Assembly (NCBI GenBank): GCA_963830725.1
Contig: CAWHNO010000013.1
Span: forward strand, 394,537 to 458,536
Direction: 5' to 3'
DNA from: DASSUW01 sp963830725
GTDB taxonomy: Bacteria > Actinomycetota > Thermoleophilia > Solirubrobacterales > Solirubrobacteraceae
Length of the DNA stretch: 64,000 nt
The position numbers and the translations under genes are program-made. The notes below the pieces were generated by a model. It searched no databases. It was given only the letters and a program-made list of their open reading frames with translations, and was not told the origin of the DNA. Within the stretch, counting starts at the first letter, position 1; each line of letters starts with the position of its first letter. Shown here piece by piece: positions 15,219 to 24,770 of this stretch.

Positions 15219-16187
15219 CTAGAAGTCCTGCCCGCCGACGTCGACGTGACCGTTCGCGGCGAGCCAGCGCGCGGCTTCGTGCAGCGCGTCGAGCGAGCTG
15301 TGGCGCGGCGCGTAGCCGAGCACCTCGCGGGCGCGGTCGATGCTCGCGGCGATGCTGCGGGCGACGTGCTCGCGGGTCGCGGTGGCGTGCTCGGCGCCGA
15401 CGCGCCGCTCGAACTCCGCCCAGTCGACGAGCTCGAGCACGGCGTCGCGGCCGAACCAGGCGGCCACGCCGGTGGCGAGGCCGCGCAATGTCATGGCCTG
15501 CCCGGACACGACATGGAAGCTCGATCCGATCGCGGCGGGGCGCGTGAGCGCCCGCTCGAAGCCCTGCGCGACGTCGTCGGCGTGCACGTGATGGAGCACG
15601 CCGAGGCCGAGCTCCGGAAGCGGGAGCGGCTCGCCGACGGCAAGCCGTCGCCACACGTCGGGATCGAGGTTGCCCGCCGGCGTGATGACCGGCCAGCCCG
15701 GACCGGTGATGTGTCCCGGATGCAGCACCACCGCCGGCACGCCGCCGCCGATCGTCTCCCGGCGCAGGAGCGCCTCGACCTCGGCCTTCCCGGTGCCGTA
15801 GTCGCCGTAGGCGGTCCGCGGCTCGTCCTCCGTTACGGGCACGCGCGCGGCGGGGCCGTGGACCCAGATCGTCCCGCAGTGCACCAGCAGCGGCCGGCGC
15901 GGGCGCAGCGCGTCGACGAGCTGCCGCGCGGACGCCGCCGTGAAGCAGATCATGTCGATCACCGCGTCGGCGTCGAGCGCGGCGATCCGGGCGCCGAACG
16001 ATCCGGCCCGCTCCTCGGCGTCGCGGTCGATCTCGATGCGCCGGACCGAGCGCCACTCCGGCGCCGGCCGGTAGGGCTCGCGCTCGCCGCGGCTGAGCGC
16101 GACGACCTCGTAGCCCGCTCGCACGAGGCGGGGGACGAGATAGGTACCGACGTGACCGGTGGCACCGATGACGACGACGCGGCTCAC
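15219..16187 (-). CDS. NAD-dependent epimerase/dehydratase-family protein
   Basis: A 322-aa extended short-chain-dehydrogenase fold starting at GTG 16187 with the Rossmann motif VVVIGATGHVGTYL. A YGDYGTGKAE segment carries the catalytic Y-x3-K pattern, and HPGHITGPGW is typical of sugar-nucleotide epimerase-like proteins. Its start overlaps the stop of the 851-aa redox protein (GTGA), so the two are translationally coupled. The substrate may be a sugar nucleotide or something else. The open frame extends far upstream through the neighbouring gene, but that is antisense-like read-through and not part of this protein. Confidence 0.85.
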   Translation of the reverse strand: MSRVVVIGATGHVGTYLVPRLVRAGYEVVALSRGEREPYRPAPEWRSVRRIEIDRDAEERAGSFGARIAALDADAVIDMICFTAASARQLVDALRPRRPLLVHCGTIWVHGPAARVPVTEDEPRTAYGDYGTGKAEVEALLRRETIGGGVPAVVLHPGHITGPGWPVITPAGNLDPDVWRRLAVGEPLPLPELGLGVLHHVHADDVAQGFERALTRPAAIGSSFHVVSGQAMTLRGLATGVAAWFGRDAVLELVDWAEFERRVGAEHATATREHVARSIAASIDRAREVLGYAPRHSSLDALHEAARWLAANGHVDVGGQDF

Positions 16188-18739
16188 GGCGCGACGATAT
16201 CGGCCGGGTTCCAGCCGTCCATGTCCGCGAGCGGGCGTGACTCGCGGACGGCCGCCGTCACGGCCTGCACGTGCTCGGGGTGGCCGAGCAGGATGCCGCC
16301 GACGGCCCGGCCCTCGTCGTCGAGCACGAGCTTGCGGTAGCGCAGCGACTCGGCGTCGGCGTCGACGATCTCGGACGGCCCGTTGATGGCGCCGATCGAG
16401 AGCAGCTCGACACCGACGACCTTCAGCATGGTGACCGGGACGGTGCCCGCGTACGGCCGTGAGCCGCCGACCGCGTTCTCGGCCGCGACCTCGGCCTGCT
16501 CGACCGCGACCGGCCAGAGGCCGAGGATCGAGCCGCGCCATTCGACCAGGTCGCCGACGGCGAAGATGCGCTCGTCCGAGGTGCGCAGCCGGTCGTCGAC
16601 GAGCACGCCGCGCCCGACGTCGAGCCCCGCGCGGCGCGCGAGGTCGACCGACGGCGAGATGCCGGCGGCGACGAGGAAGGTGTCGGCGTCGACGCGGCGG
16701 CCGTCGGTGAGCTCGACCACGCCGTCGTCGATCGCTGCGGCCTGCGCGTCGAGCAGCACCTCGATGCCGAGGTTGGCCAGGTACCCGCGCAGCAGCTCGC
16801 CCGCGCGCTCGTCGAGCTGGCGCCGCAGCAGGTGGGAGCCGCGCTCGAGCACGGTCGTGTGGAGGCCGAGCTTGAGCAGGGCGTACGCCGCCTCGAGGCC
16901 GAGCAGGCCGCCGCCGGCCACCACCGCGCTGCCGGCGCCCGCCTGCTGGACGTACTCGCGGATCCCCAGCGCGTCCGACGCCGTGCGCAGCACGAACGTC
17001 CCCGGCCCGCCGAAGCCCCGGATCTCCGGCACGTAGGCCTCCGAGCCGGTGGCGAGGATCAGCCGGTCGTAGGGGAGCCGCTCGCCGGTCCCGAGCAGCA
17101 CCTCGCGCGCGTCGCGGTCGATCTCCTGCGCGCGCGTGTTGAGCCAGCAGGTGATGCGGTTGTCGTCGTACCAGGCGTCCGGCAGCAGGTGCAGGCCGAC
17201 CATCGCCGAGCGCCCGTAGATCAGCCGCGAGATGCCCATGCGGTTGTAGAGCGGGTGCGGCTCGGCGGCGACGACGTCGATCGCGCAGTCGGGATGGCGG
17301 CGGCGGACGTGGTCGGCGGCGGTGACGCCCGCGATGCCGTTGCCGAGCACGACCACCCGCTCGACGGCGTGGTCGAACGGGAAGTCGATCGTGACGACCA
17401 CGTTGGAGTCGCGCCGCGGCGTCATCGACACGGTCACCGGGCCTCGGACGCGCGCGCAGCAGGCCATCCGGTTGTGCGCGGGGTCGAGACCCAGGCGCTC
17501 GAGCGTCGCCTGCTCGTCGCTGCCGACGGGGGAGAGGTTCTCCATCCCGCTCACCACGCACAACGGGTCGGCGCCGCAGACGCCCATCCGGCAGCCCGCC
17601 TCGATCGGCTGGTCGGCGTGCTCGGCCAGCTCCAGGAGCGGCGTGCCGTGCTTGGCGGCGATCCGCGGCCCGCCCTCCTCGAACGTGACCTCCGCCTCCC
17701 TGGGCGCACGCAGCGCGGCCCGCGCGCCGAGGCCGAGCAGCGCCGCCCGCGGCGGCGTCGGCAGCCCCTTGCGCTCCAGGAAGACCCGCTCCTTCGCGAA
17801 CGTCCGCCGCAGCCACACCACGGTGAGCGCGAGCACCGCCGCCCGCAGCGGCCACGCGACCCACTCGGGACCGGGCGCGGCCCACCAGTAGAAGAGGTTG
17901 ATCGCGAGGGCGCCGTAGACGGCGGCGAGCTTGGGCGTGCTGGCCGGCACCAGCGCCTCGAGCGCCAGGAACGATCCGGCGCTCGCGCCGACGGCGAGCG
18001 CCATCAGCGCGTAGTGCTCGCCTGCGGCGTCCGGCTCCGGCACGGTGAAGAACGCGATCACGAGCCCCGGGAACGCGCCCGCGAACAGCTTGCGCGTCGC
18101 GCTCCACTGACGGTCGCCGTCGTGGATGTCGGCCAGGAAGGCGACCTTCGGATTGAAGTCGAAGCAGTTCTTGGTGCACCCCAGGCAGGGGCGGCAGTGG
18201 GAGTTCGGCACATTCGCGAACGGCGTCTGGCCGTACAGCCGCTGGACCGGCAGCATCGGGCACAGCGAGGAGCACCAGCCGCTCTTGCCCTTGAGCACGA
18301 AGCCGCCGGCGAAGGCCGCCACCAGCGCGCCGCCGATCAGGGCGGCGGTCGCGGCCCCGGAGTCCTCGAACAGCACGGGGCGCGAGAACACGGCGCCGAG
18401 GAAGATCGCGATCCCGGCGAGCGGCGCGTAGGTCCGGAACCAGGCGGGCGCGGTCAGCCCGCGGGTGAAGCCGAGCACGCGCGGGATCTGGTTGGCGGCG
18501 GCCAGCGGGCAGACGTTGCGCCACAGGCCCGGCGCGACGAACCAGACCAGCGGCAGCAGCGGGACGAGCAGCTCCCACCACAGGTCGAGGCCGGCGCCGG
18601 GGTCGGCCACGAGCAGCGCGCAGACGCCGAGCAGGAAGGCCACCGACGCGATCCGCGCGGCGCGCCAGACGGGTTGCGGGACGGGATCTCGGAGCTTTGT
18701 GAAGTCGGGGAACGGGTCGACGGCACGCCCCGCGCCCAT
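16184..18739 (-). CDS. Fusion of NapH-like 4Fe-4S membrane domain, 2Fe-2S ferredoxin-like domain and FAD/NAD(P) oxidoreductase
   Basis: An 851-aa protein in three parts. Residues 1-330 hold about eight membrane helices and NapH/RdxA-like cysteines: C156-x3-C160-P and C182-x2-C185-x2-C188-x3-C192 (CRPCLGCTKNCFD), plus RNVCPLA at C77. Residues ~345-445 are ferredoxin-like, with GCRMGVCGADPLC (C383, C388, C394) and C427/C428. The C383-x4-C388-x5-C394 spacing is not the classical plant-type Cx4CxxC. Residues ~460-851 are a NirB/rubredoxin-reductase-type flavoprotein with an FAD site (VVVLGNGIAGVTAA) and an NAD site (SAVVAGGGLLGLEAA). The protein should pass electrons between NAD(P)H and a membrane partner. 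Its start overlaps the upstream gene's stop. Confidence 0.85.
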   Translation of the reverse strand: MGAGRAVDPFPDFTKLRDPVPQPVWRAARIASVAFLLGVCALLVADPGAGLDLWWELLVPLLPLVWFVAPGLWRNVCPLAAANQIPRVLGFTRGLTAPAWFRTYAPLAGIAIFLGAVFSRPVLFEDSGAATAALIGGALVAAFAGGFVLKGKSGWCSSLCPMLPVQRLYGQTPFANVPNSHCRPCLGCTKNCFDFNPKVAFLADIHDGDRQWSATRKLFAGAFPGLVIAFFTVPEPDAAGEHYALMALAVGASAGSFLALEALVPASTPKLAAVYGALAINLFYWWAAPGPEWVAWPLRAAVLALTVVWLRRTFAKERVFLERKGLPTPPRAALLGLGARAALRAPREAEVTFEEGGPRIAAKHGTPLLELAEHADQPIEAGCRMGVCGADPLCVVSGMENLSPVGSDEQATLERLGLDPAHNRMACCARVRGPVTVSMTPRRDSNVVVTIDFPFDHAVERVVVLGNGIAGVTAADHVRRRHPDCAIDVVAAEPHPLYNRMGISRLIYGRSAMVGLHLLPDAWYDDNRITCWLNTRAQEIDRDAREVLLGTGERLPYDRLILATGSEAYVPEIRGFGGPGTFVLRTASDALGIREYVQQAGAGSAVVAGGGLLGLEAAYALLKLGLHTTVLERGSHLLRRQLDERAGELLRGYLANLGIEVLLDAQAAAIDDGVVELTDGRRVDADTFLVAAGISPSVDLARRAGLDVGRGVLVDDRLRTSDERIFAVGDLVEWRGSILGLWPVAVEQAEVAAENAVGGSRPYAGTVPVTMLKVVGVELLSIGAINGPSEIVDADAESLRYRKLVLDDEGRAVGGILLGHPEHVQAVTAAVRESRPLADMDGWNPADIVAP

Positions 18740-19191
18740 CAGCTCACTCCGTCCTCGATCAGCTCCGTGAGGAAGCGGAGCCGCAGCGAGACGATCTTCC
18801 CGAGGTCGAACAGCATCGCGCGCGCGAGCTCCGGATGGCGGCCGGCGAGCGCCTCGAACGAGTCGAGGCCGAGGCGGCGTAGCTCGCCGGCGGTGGTGGC
18901 GACGAGCGTGAGCGACCGCTTGCCGCCGTCGAGAAAGGCGACCTCGCCGACCACCGAGGGCGCGTCGATGGTGCGGAACGCAGCGTCCGACGCGACGGCC
19001 AGGCTGCCCTCGGTGAGCAGGTAGAGCGCGCGGTCGTCCTCACCGGCGCGGATGACCTCCTCGCCGGCCGAGAACCGCCGCGTCTCGGTGTGGTCGAGCA
19101 CGATCGCCCAGTCGGCCTCGCCGCGATCGGCCAGGAAGGTGAGGGCGCTCCCGGCGGGCTCGTCGGTCGGGTAGTCGAAGTAGGAGCTCAC
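18739..19191 (-). CDS. Cyclic nucleotide-binding-domain protein
   Basis: A 150-aa protein from GTG 19191. It is a single cNMP-binding beta-barrel: FSAGEEVIRAGEDDRALYLL, then SVVGEVAFLDGGKRSLTLVA in the phosphate-binding-cassette position. It ends in a C-terminal helix (ELARAMLFDLGKIVSLRLRF). There is no HTH, so it is not a Crp-type DNA-binding protein. Its stop overlaps the ATG of the 851-aa redox protein by one base. It may sense a nucleotide or redox signal and act on that enzyme directly, which is inference. The cassette lacks the canonical RT[A/S] arginine-threonine pair, so binding may be altered. Confidence 0.8.
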   Translation of the reverse strand: MSSYFDYPTDEPAGSALTFLADRGEADWAIVLDHTETRRFSAGEEVIRAGEDDRALYLLTEGSLAVASDAAFRTIDAPSVVGEVAFLDGGKRSLTLVATTAGELRRLGLDSFEALAGRHPELARAMLFDLGKIVSLRLRFLTELIEDGVS

Positions 19192-19249
19192 CGTCGACGA
19201 AGACCGTATCCGAACGCCGACGCCGTCAGCCCGGGAGCCTGTGGCGTAC

Positions 19250-19996
19250 TCAGGTCTCGTCGAGCCCGAGCGCTCGCGCCCGGCCACGCGCGGGCGCCGG
19301 GTCGTAGGGGGCGCGCTGCCACGTCGCCGTGCGCTCGCCGAGGTCGAGCAGGAGCCAGAACGCGCCTTCGGCGGCCTGCGCGTCGAGCGCGTTCCACCAG
19401 CCGAGCCGCGTCGGCGCGGGCGCGCCGACCGCGCCGGGGTTGAGCAGCCACTTGCCGGTGGAGATGTCCAGCGGCTCGCCCGGCCGGATCGGCGCCGCCT
19501 TCGCGCCGCCACCGGGCGTCGCCCGCCAGGCGGCAGCCACGTGCGTGTGGCCGACCAGGCCCAGCTCGGCGCGCTGGACGGCGAGGCAGGCCGCCGCGTT
19601 CGACGATCCCACGTACTCGTGGACCGGGTTGCGCGGGCCGCCATGCCAGCACTGCACGCCGTCGCGCCGCGCGGCCGGCCTGCGCGATCGCAGCCACTCG
19701 ATGTCGTCGCCGGCGAGCCGATCGCGGGCCAGCTCGATCGATCGCACCGCGGCCGAGCCGGGCTCCCCGAACCGCAGCGGGTCGGCCGAGCCGGTCGCGC
19801 CGTAGTCGTGGTTGCCCATCAGCGCGACGCGGCAGCATTCGCGGGTCAGCGCGACGACGCGCTCCGGGTCCGGCCCGCGGCCGATCATGTCCCCGAGCGA
19901 CCAGAGCTGCTCGGCGCCGCTGGTCTCCGCGGCGGCGATGACCGCGTCGAGCGCGTCGGCGTGCGCGTGCTGGTCACCGAAGACCGCGACGAGCAT
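19250..19996 (-). CDS. Metallophosphoesterase (calcineurin-like)
   Basis: A 248-aa protein from ATG 19996 with the full phosphoesterase metal signature: GDQHAH near residue 8, SLGDMIGRGPDP, MGNHDYG, CWHGG and VGHTHV. It resembles YfcE/DUF2436-type single-domain phosphodiesterases that act on small phosphodiesters. The C-terminal part (FWLLLDLGERTATWQRAPYD) is a typical closing beta hairpin. It is divergent from the CapA gene, and a long inverted repeat fills the space between them. Confidence 0.88.
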   Translation of the reverse strand: MLVAVFGDQHAHADALDAVIAAAETSGAEQLWSLGDMIGRGPDPERVVALTRECCRVALMGNHDYGATGSADPLRFGEPGSAAVRSIELARDRLAGDDIEWLRSRRPAARRDGVQCWHGGPRNPVHEYVGSSNAAACLAVQRAELGLVGHTHVAAAWRATPGGGAKAAPIRPGEPLDISTGKWLLNPGAVGAPAPTRLGWWNALDAQAAEGAFWLLLDLGERTATWQRAPYDPAPARGRARALGLDET

Positions 19997-20002
19997 GTAT
20001 CT

Positions 20003-20057
20003 AGTGTCGCGATTCGTAAGTTCGGTCGCTGCCATCGAACTTCCGAATCGGGACACT
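20003..20057. promoter_or_regulatory. 55-bp inverted repeat between divergent genes
   Basis: Arms 20003-20024 and 20036-20057 match at 20 of 22 positions, with an 11-bp centre. They exactly fill the gap between the phosphoesterase start (19996) and the CapA start (20068). The symmetry means each gene sees the same upstream sequence, fitting a bidirectional promoter/operator. An insertion-sequence end or recombination scar is the alternative. Confidence 0.5.
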
Positions 20058-20067
20058 GGTGTCGGCG

Positions 20068-21181
20068 ATGCCCGGTCTCGACCGCACGATCGTGTTCGGC
20101 GCGCTCGCGATCCTCGCCGCCGCCGTCGGCCTCGGGGCCGGCTGCGCTGACGACAGCCCGCGCGCGTCGCGGCAGACGCCCACCCCGACCCCGACCCCGA
20201 TTCCGACGCCCGAGCCACCCCGACCGCGCCCGGTCCGGCTCACGATCGGCGTGAGCGGCGACCTGCTCCCGCACCTGCCGGTCGTCGCCCGCGCCCGCGC
20301 GCTGGCGGGCGGGCAGGGCTACGACTTCCGGCCGCTGCTGCGGCCGATCCGCGGCTGGGTGCGGCGCAACTCGCTCGCGTTCTGCCACGTCGAGACGCCG
20401 ATGACGCCCGCGCCGCCGGTCGGCTACCCGCGCTTCAACTCCCCGCCTGCGCTCGCGCGCGCGGTCAAGGCCACCGGCTTCGACGCGTGCAGCACCGCCT
20501 CCAACCATTCGGTCGACCGCGGCCAGGGCGGGATCGACGCCACCCGCCGGGCGCTGAGACGCGCCGGCGTGCGTCACACCGGATCGTTCTCCTCGCCCGG
20601 CGGCGGCTGTGCTGCTCCGCGCGCGCGGCGTCCGCGTCGCGTTCCTCTCGTACACGCAGATGACGAACGGCATCCCGTTGCCGCACCGCTGGTCGGTCAA
20701 CCTCGCGAGCGCGGGGCGGATCCTGCGCGACGCCCGCCGGGCGCGCCGCGCCGGCGCGCGCGTGGTGATCGTGAACCTGCACTGGGGCACCGAGTTCCGG
20801 CACGGGCCGGACGCGTTCCAGACGGCGCTCGCCCGGCGGCTCGGCCGCTCGCGCGCGATCACCGCGGTGGTCGGCCAGCACGCTCACGTCGTGCAGCCGA
20901 TCCGGCGCGTGGGCCGGACGTGGGTGGTGTTCGGCACCGGCAACCTGCTCTCGAACCAGAGCGCCGCATGCTGCGTGGCAGCGACCCAGGACGGCATGCT
21001 CGTGCGCCTCCATCTCCGCGTCGGCCCTCGCCGGGCCCGCGTCGAGCGCGTCACGTACACGCCGACCTGGGTGCGTCATCCCGACTACACGGTCATCCGC
21101 GCCGCACGCACGAATCGCGCGTCATGGCATCGCACCGTGGACGTGGTCGGCCGCAGCCGCCGCGTCCGGCCCCTGCCCTGA
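20068..21181 (+). CDS. CapA-family (poly-gamma-glutamate synthesis-like) lipoprotein with one frame break
   Basis: The N-terminus is a lipoprotein signal (LAILAAAVGLGAGC), followed by a TPTPTPTPIPTPEPPRPRP linker and the CapA phosphoesterase-like fold. Motifs are GVSGDLLPHL, FCHVETPMTP, TASNHSVDRG, NLHWGTEF and VGQHAHVVQPI. The frame changes near 20600; protein similarity resumes at once with VLLRARGVRVAFLSYTQ. An indel is therefore likely, and the product would be ~370 aa. CapA proteins act at the cell surface on polyglutamate or related envelope polymers, and many have an unknown substrate. A GTG at 20059 is an alternative start. Confidence 0.8.
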
Positions 21182-21254
21182 GATTCGGCTCCGGCAACGT
21201 CGGCGCCGAAGCGCCCGTCTTGCGCGCGGCCGCGCGGACCGGCAGGCTGGGCGG

Positions 21255-22515
21255 GTGAGTCACCGTCGACTGCAGTACCGGCAGAGCCTGATCGCGCTGC
21301 CCTCGCTGTACCTCGTCGCGGCGATCCTGCTCGGGGTGCTGATGCCGGAGCTCGACGGCGCGCGCGATGTGGAGGCGACGTCCGGCGACCGGCATCGACG
21401 CGGCGCGCGACATCCTCAGCGCCACGGCGACCGGGATGATCGCCTTCACGGGCTTCGTCGTGGCGGGCTTGCTGGTGGTGGTGCAGTTCGCCGCCGGCCA
21501 GTACTCGCCGCGTCTCGTGCTCTGGTTCCGCCGCGACATGCTCATCAAGCACGCGATCGGCGTCTTCCTCGCCGCGTTCGTGTACGCGCTCGTCGCGCTG
21601 CGGCGGATCGAGGCCCAAGGGGGCGGCTTCTCGCCGGACCTCACCGTGACCGTCGCACTCGCGCTCCTGGTCGTGGCGAGCATCCTCTTCCTCGCGCTGC
21701 TCCAGCGCGTGACCGACCGGCTGCGGCCGCGCACCCTCTTCCGGGCGGTCAGCCGCGAGGGGATGCGGGCGGCGCGCGAGACCTACCCGGCGCGGCTGGG
21801 GGAGGGCGCCTCGCCGGACCGCTCGTGGAAGAGCGGCGACCCGCAGCGCGTGGCGCTGCACTCACGGCCGGGGGTGGTGACTTCGTTCAACCGGCCCGCG
21901 CTGGTGGCGCTGGCGTCGGGAGCCGGCGCCGTGATCGAGCTGGTGCCGGCCGTCGGCGAGTTCGTGGGCCCGCGCGCCGAGCTGCTGCGCGTGCACGGCG
22001 GCCGCGTCGACCCCGCGGCGCTGACCGCGCAGGTGCGCGTGGCCGACGAGCGGACGATCGAGCAGGACCCCGCGTTCGCGATGCGAATCGTGGTCGACAC
22101 CGCGATCCGCGCGCTGTCGCCGGCGGTGAACGACCCGACGACAGCGGTTCAAGCCCTCGACGTGCTCGAGGTGATGGTGCGCGAGCTCTCCGGCCACGAC
22201 CTCGAGGTGTCGCTGGCCCGTGACGACGCCGGCGACGTCCGCTTCGTCTGGCGCTCGCCGAGCTGGGAGGACATGCTCGACCTCGCCTTCGAGGAGATCC
22301 GGCACTACGGCGCCGACTCGGTGCAGATCTGCCGCCGGCTGCGCGCGGTCCTCGAGGACCTCCTCGCCTCGACGCCCGACGTGCGGCACGCAGCGATCCA
22401 AGCGCATCTGCGGCGCCTCGACGCCACCGTGCTCGGCCAATTCCCGGAAGGCTCGACCGAGCGCGAGACGGCGATGGCCGCGGACCGCACGGGCCTCGGC
22501 CTAGCGCGCCGCTGA
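21255..22515 (+). CDS. DUF2254-family membrane protein with one frame break
   Basis: The start GTG 21255 gives VSHRRLQYRQSLIALPSLYL and a first membrane helix. Near 21375-21400 the frame shifts, and the family pattern continues in IDAARDILSATATGMIAFTG, VVVQFAAGQYSPRLV and later PAVNDPTTAVQALDVL. The last two are DUF2254 signatures. The protein would have four membrane helices followed by a ~230-aa cytosolic domain. Function is unknown, and an ion-conducting role has not been shown. Its 3' end overlaps the convergent antiporter gene by 15 bp. Confidence 0.8.
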
Positions 22516-23680
22516 CGGGCGGTCGAGGGCGAGCGCGACCGAGGGGTAGATGAGCACGGACAGCACGCCGGCGCCGACCAGCGCGGCCGCCGTCGAGGGC
22601 TTCATGTGGCCGGCCTCGACGCCGATCGTCGTGATCGCGACCACGAGCGGCAGCTGCGTGCCCGAGTAGAACGCCAGCGCCAGCCGGCTGCGCGGATCGA
22701 GCTCGCCGCGGTAGAGCAGCAGCGCCGGCGCGCCGCGGACGACGAGGAACAGCGCCAGGAACACCGGCAGCTCGATCAGCGCGCTCGCGCTGCTGACGAG
22801 CGCATCCAGGTCGATCTCCATGCCGCTGGTCACGAAGAAGAACGGGATCAGCAGCCCGAAGCCGACGGCGTCGAGCTTGGACTCGAAGCGCTCGACGTCA
22901 CGGTTCTGGAGGACCAGCCGCAGGATCGCGCCCGCCGCGAACGCGCCGAGGATCACGTCGAGCCCGAGGTCGGCCGCGATCACGACGAGGGCGAACAGCA
23001 GCAGCACGGTGAGCCGCACGGGCACCTGCCCGCTCGTCTCCAGGTTGCGCTCGATGAAGTGCCGGCCGCGGCCGAACGCGCCGGCCGCCAGCGCGGCGGC
23101 CAGCACCGCGAGGACGACGAACGCCACCAGCAGCAGCACCTGCGTGAGCGGATCCGAGTCCGAGGCGAGCAGCACGGTGACGATCAGCACCGGGCCGAAC
23201 TCGCCCATCGCTCCCGGCGCCGAGCACGAAGCGCCCGAGCCGCGTGTCGAGCCGCCGGGTGTCGCGCAGCACCGGGATCAGCGTCCCGAGCGCCGTCGTC
23301 GTCATCGCCGAGCCGACCAGGAGGCCGGACAGGACGATTCCCGCGGCCGCGAGCGCGCCGGCGAGCGAGTACGCGAGCGCGAGCGTGAGCAGCCACCCGA
23401 GCACCGCCAGCCGCAGCGGCGCGCCGCGGATGCGGTCGAACTCGATCTCGTAGCCCGCGAAGAAGAACAGGAACCCCAGCCCGAGCTCGCCGAGGAAGTC
23501 GAGGATCTCGTCGACCTCGGCGAGGCCGAGCACGTCGGGCCCGATGACCGCGCCCAGCAGCAGCTCGACCACGACGACCGGGACGACGACGCCCGCATGC
23601 AGCCGGCTCGCGGCGTTGGCCACGAACGGCGCCGCCGCCGCGATCGCGAGCACGAGCAGGAAGGAGGTGGAATCGAGCAT
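22501..23680 (-). CDS. Cation:proton antiporter (CPA2/Kef-type) with one frame break
   Basis: The start ATG 23680 begins MLDSTSFLLVLAIAAAAPFV. The protein has about twelve helices with GPDVLGLAEVDEILDFLGEL and FFFAGYEIEF typical of CPA2 exchangers. The frame breaks near 23212: a single extra base in the codons for GAMGEFGPV restores continuity if removed. The C-terminal half ends in VLSVLIYPSVALALD, with no NAD-binding RCK domain. Such proteins exchange Na+ or K+ for H+ across the inner membrane. The product would be ~392 aa. Confidence 0.82.
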
Positions 23681-23786
23681 CGCGTCAGACGGGTGGGCTG
23701 AGCAGGTCCGGCAGATCCTGCTCAGCCTCGCGCCCCGTGAACGGCCACCGCATGTGCGCAGTCTGATCAGATCGAGTAGCCGTTGC

Positions 23787-24630
23787 TCACACGGTCGCGC
23801 GGACGCGCACGCACGATGTGCCCATGAACGTCCCGTGCTGATCCGGCGCTGGCCCGCCCGGGCCGGCCACGTCGCGCTCAGGCTTCGGCCTGAGCTCGAG
23901 CCGCTCGCCGGGCTGCAGGATGCGAACGGTGACGGCGGGCACCCCGGCGGCCACCAGCTCGGCGAACCGGCGCGCCGGCATCTCCGGGTCCGCGCGCCAC
24001 CGCACGCCCGCGCGCGCGAGCGTGCCCCAGTGGATCGGCACGGCGATCCGCGGCGCGAGCAGCGCGGTCGCCCGCGCGGCGCGCTCGGGGTCCAGGTGCC
24101 CGGGCCCGACGCGGGGGCCCCAGCCCCAGACGGGCAGCATGGCGACGTCGAGGTCGCCCGCCAGGTCGCTCAGCCCGTCGAAGACGTCCGTGTCCCCGAA
24201 GAAGGCGACGCGCGAGGTGCCGCTGACCACGTAGCCGACGGCCGGCAAGCGGCGGCCCGAGCGGGAAGCGGCGCCCGTCGTGCTCGGCGGGCGTGGCGAG
24301 AATGTCCACGGCTCCCATGCGCACGCTCTCTCCCGGGGCGACCTCGATGACCGGGCGCGAGGACCAGCGCCGCACGACCTGCGCGGACCCGGCCGGCGCG
24401 ATCACGGGAACGTCGCCGGGCACACGCCTGAGCGACCGCAGGTCGAGGTGGTCGTGGTGGGCGTGGGAGATGAGGACGGCGTCGAGGCGCGGCGGCCGCG
24501 ACGGCGCCGGCACGATGCGCTGGATGTGGCCGATCCGGTCGGTGAGCACGGGATCGGTGAGCAGACGCGCGCCGTCGACCTCGATCAGCACGGTCGAGTG
24601 ACCCACGTACGTGACGCTGTCGCCGTCCAC
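23787..24630 (-). CDS. MBL-fold metallohydrolase (UlaG-like) with one frame break
   Basis: Begins MDGDSVTYVGHSTVLIEVDG. The metal motif is SHAHHDHLD near residue 55, and later motifs are FFGDTD and PIHWGTLA. These fit the UlaG/YtnP-like lactonase group of metallo-beta-lactamase folds. Near 24245 the frame changes inside GPPLPAVGYVVSGTSRVAFF; removing one base restores a single ~280-aa enzyme. The exact substrate (lactone or phosphodiester) is unknown. It is divergent from the micro-ORF and the sensor-kinase gene. Confidence 0.8.
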
Positions 24631-24644
24631 GCGCGAAGACTCGC

Positions 24645-24722
24645 ATGCCGCTGACCTACGTCGCCGGCTTCGTCGCCGCGCTGGGCCAGCTCGTCTACTT
24701 CCTCGCCCTCAGCAGGAACTAG
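24645..24722 (+). CDS. Possible 25-aa single-helix membrane peptide
   Basis: An ATG-to-TAG frame encoding MPLTYVAGFVAALGQLVYFL plus five residues: one membrane-spanning segment with a short basic tail (SRN). It sits 14 bp from the divergent MBL gene start and just before palindromic site E. There is no clear Shine-Dalgarno, so it may be chance or a remnant of a larger gene. The hydrophobic composition is the only support. Confidence 0.25.
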   Translation: MPLTYVAGFVAALGQLVYFLALSRN

Positions 24723-24734
24723 GCAACCGCGATA

Positions 24735-24751
24735 CCACCCGCGGCGGGTGA
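24735..24751. promoter_or_regulatory. Palindromic site E (CCACCC-N5-GGGTGA)
   Basis: Same 5-bp spacer as sites A-D and an identical right arm, 19 bp upstream of the sensor-kinase start at 24771. A second, weaker CCCGTCGCGGG dyad follows at about 24761-24771. Confidence 0.55.
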
Positions 24752-24770
24752 TGTGCCGGGCCCGTCGCGG

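Noticed and set aside
15219..18581. 1120-codon frame that would extend the epimerase-like protein upstream
   Set aside because: The extra 800 codons are an out-of-frame reading of the 851-aa redox gene. The real start is GTG 16187 overlapping that gene's stop.
16832..19024. 730-codon plus-strand frame across the redox operon
   Set aside because: It is antisense to three genes with clear family motifs, and its composition is R/G/A/E-rich with no domain.
22501..23208. Separate gene starting MGEFGPVLIVTVLL
   Set aside because: It is the C-terminal half of the antiporter split by a single extra base at about 23212; the methionine belongs to GAMGEFGP.
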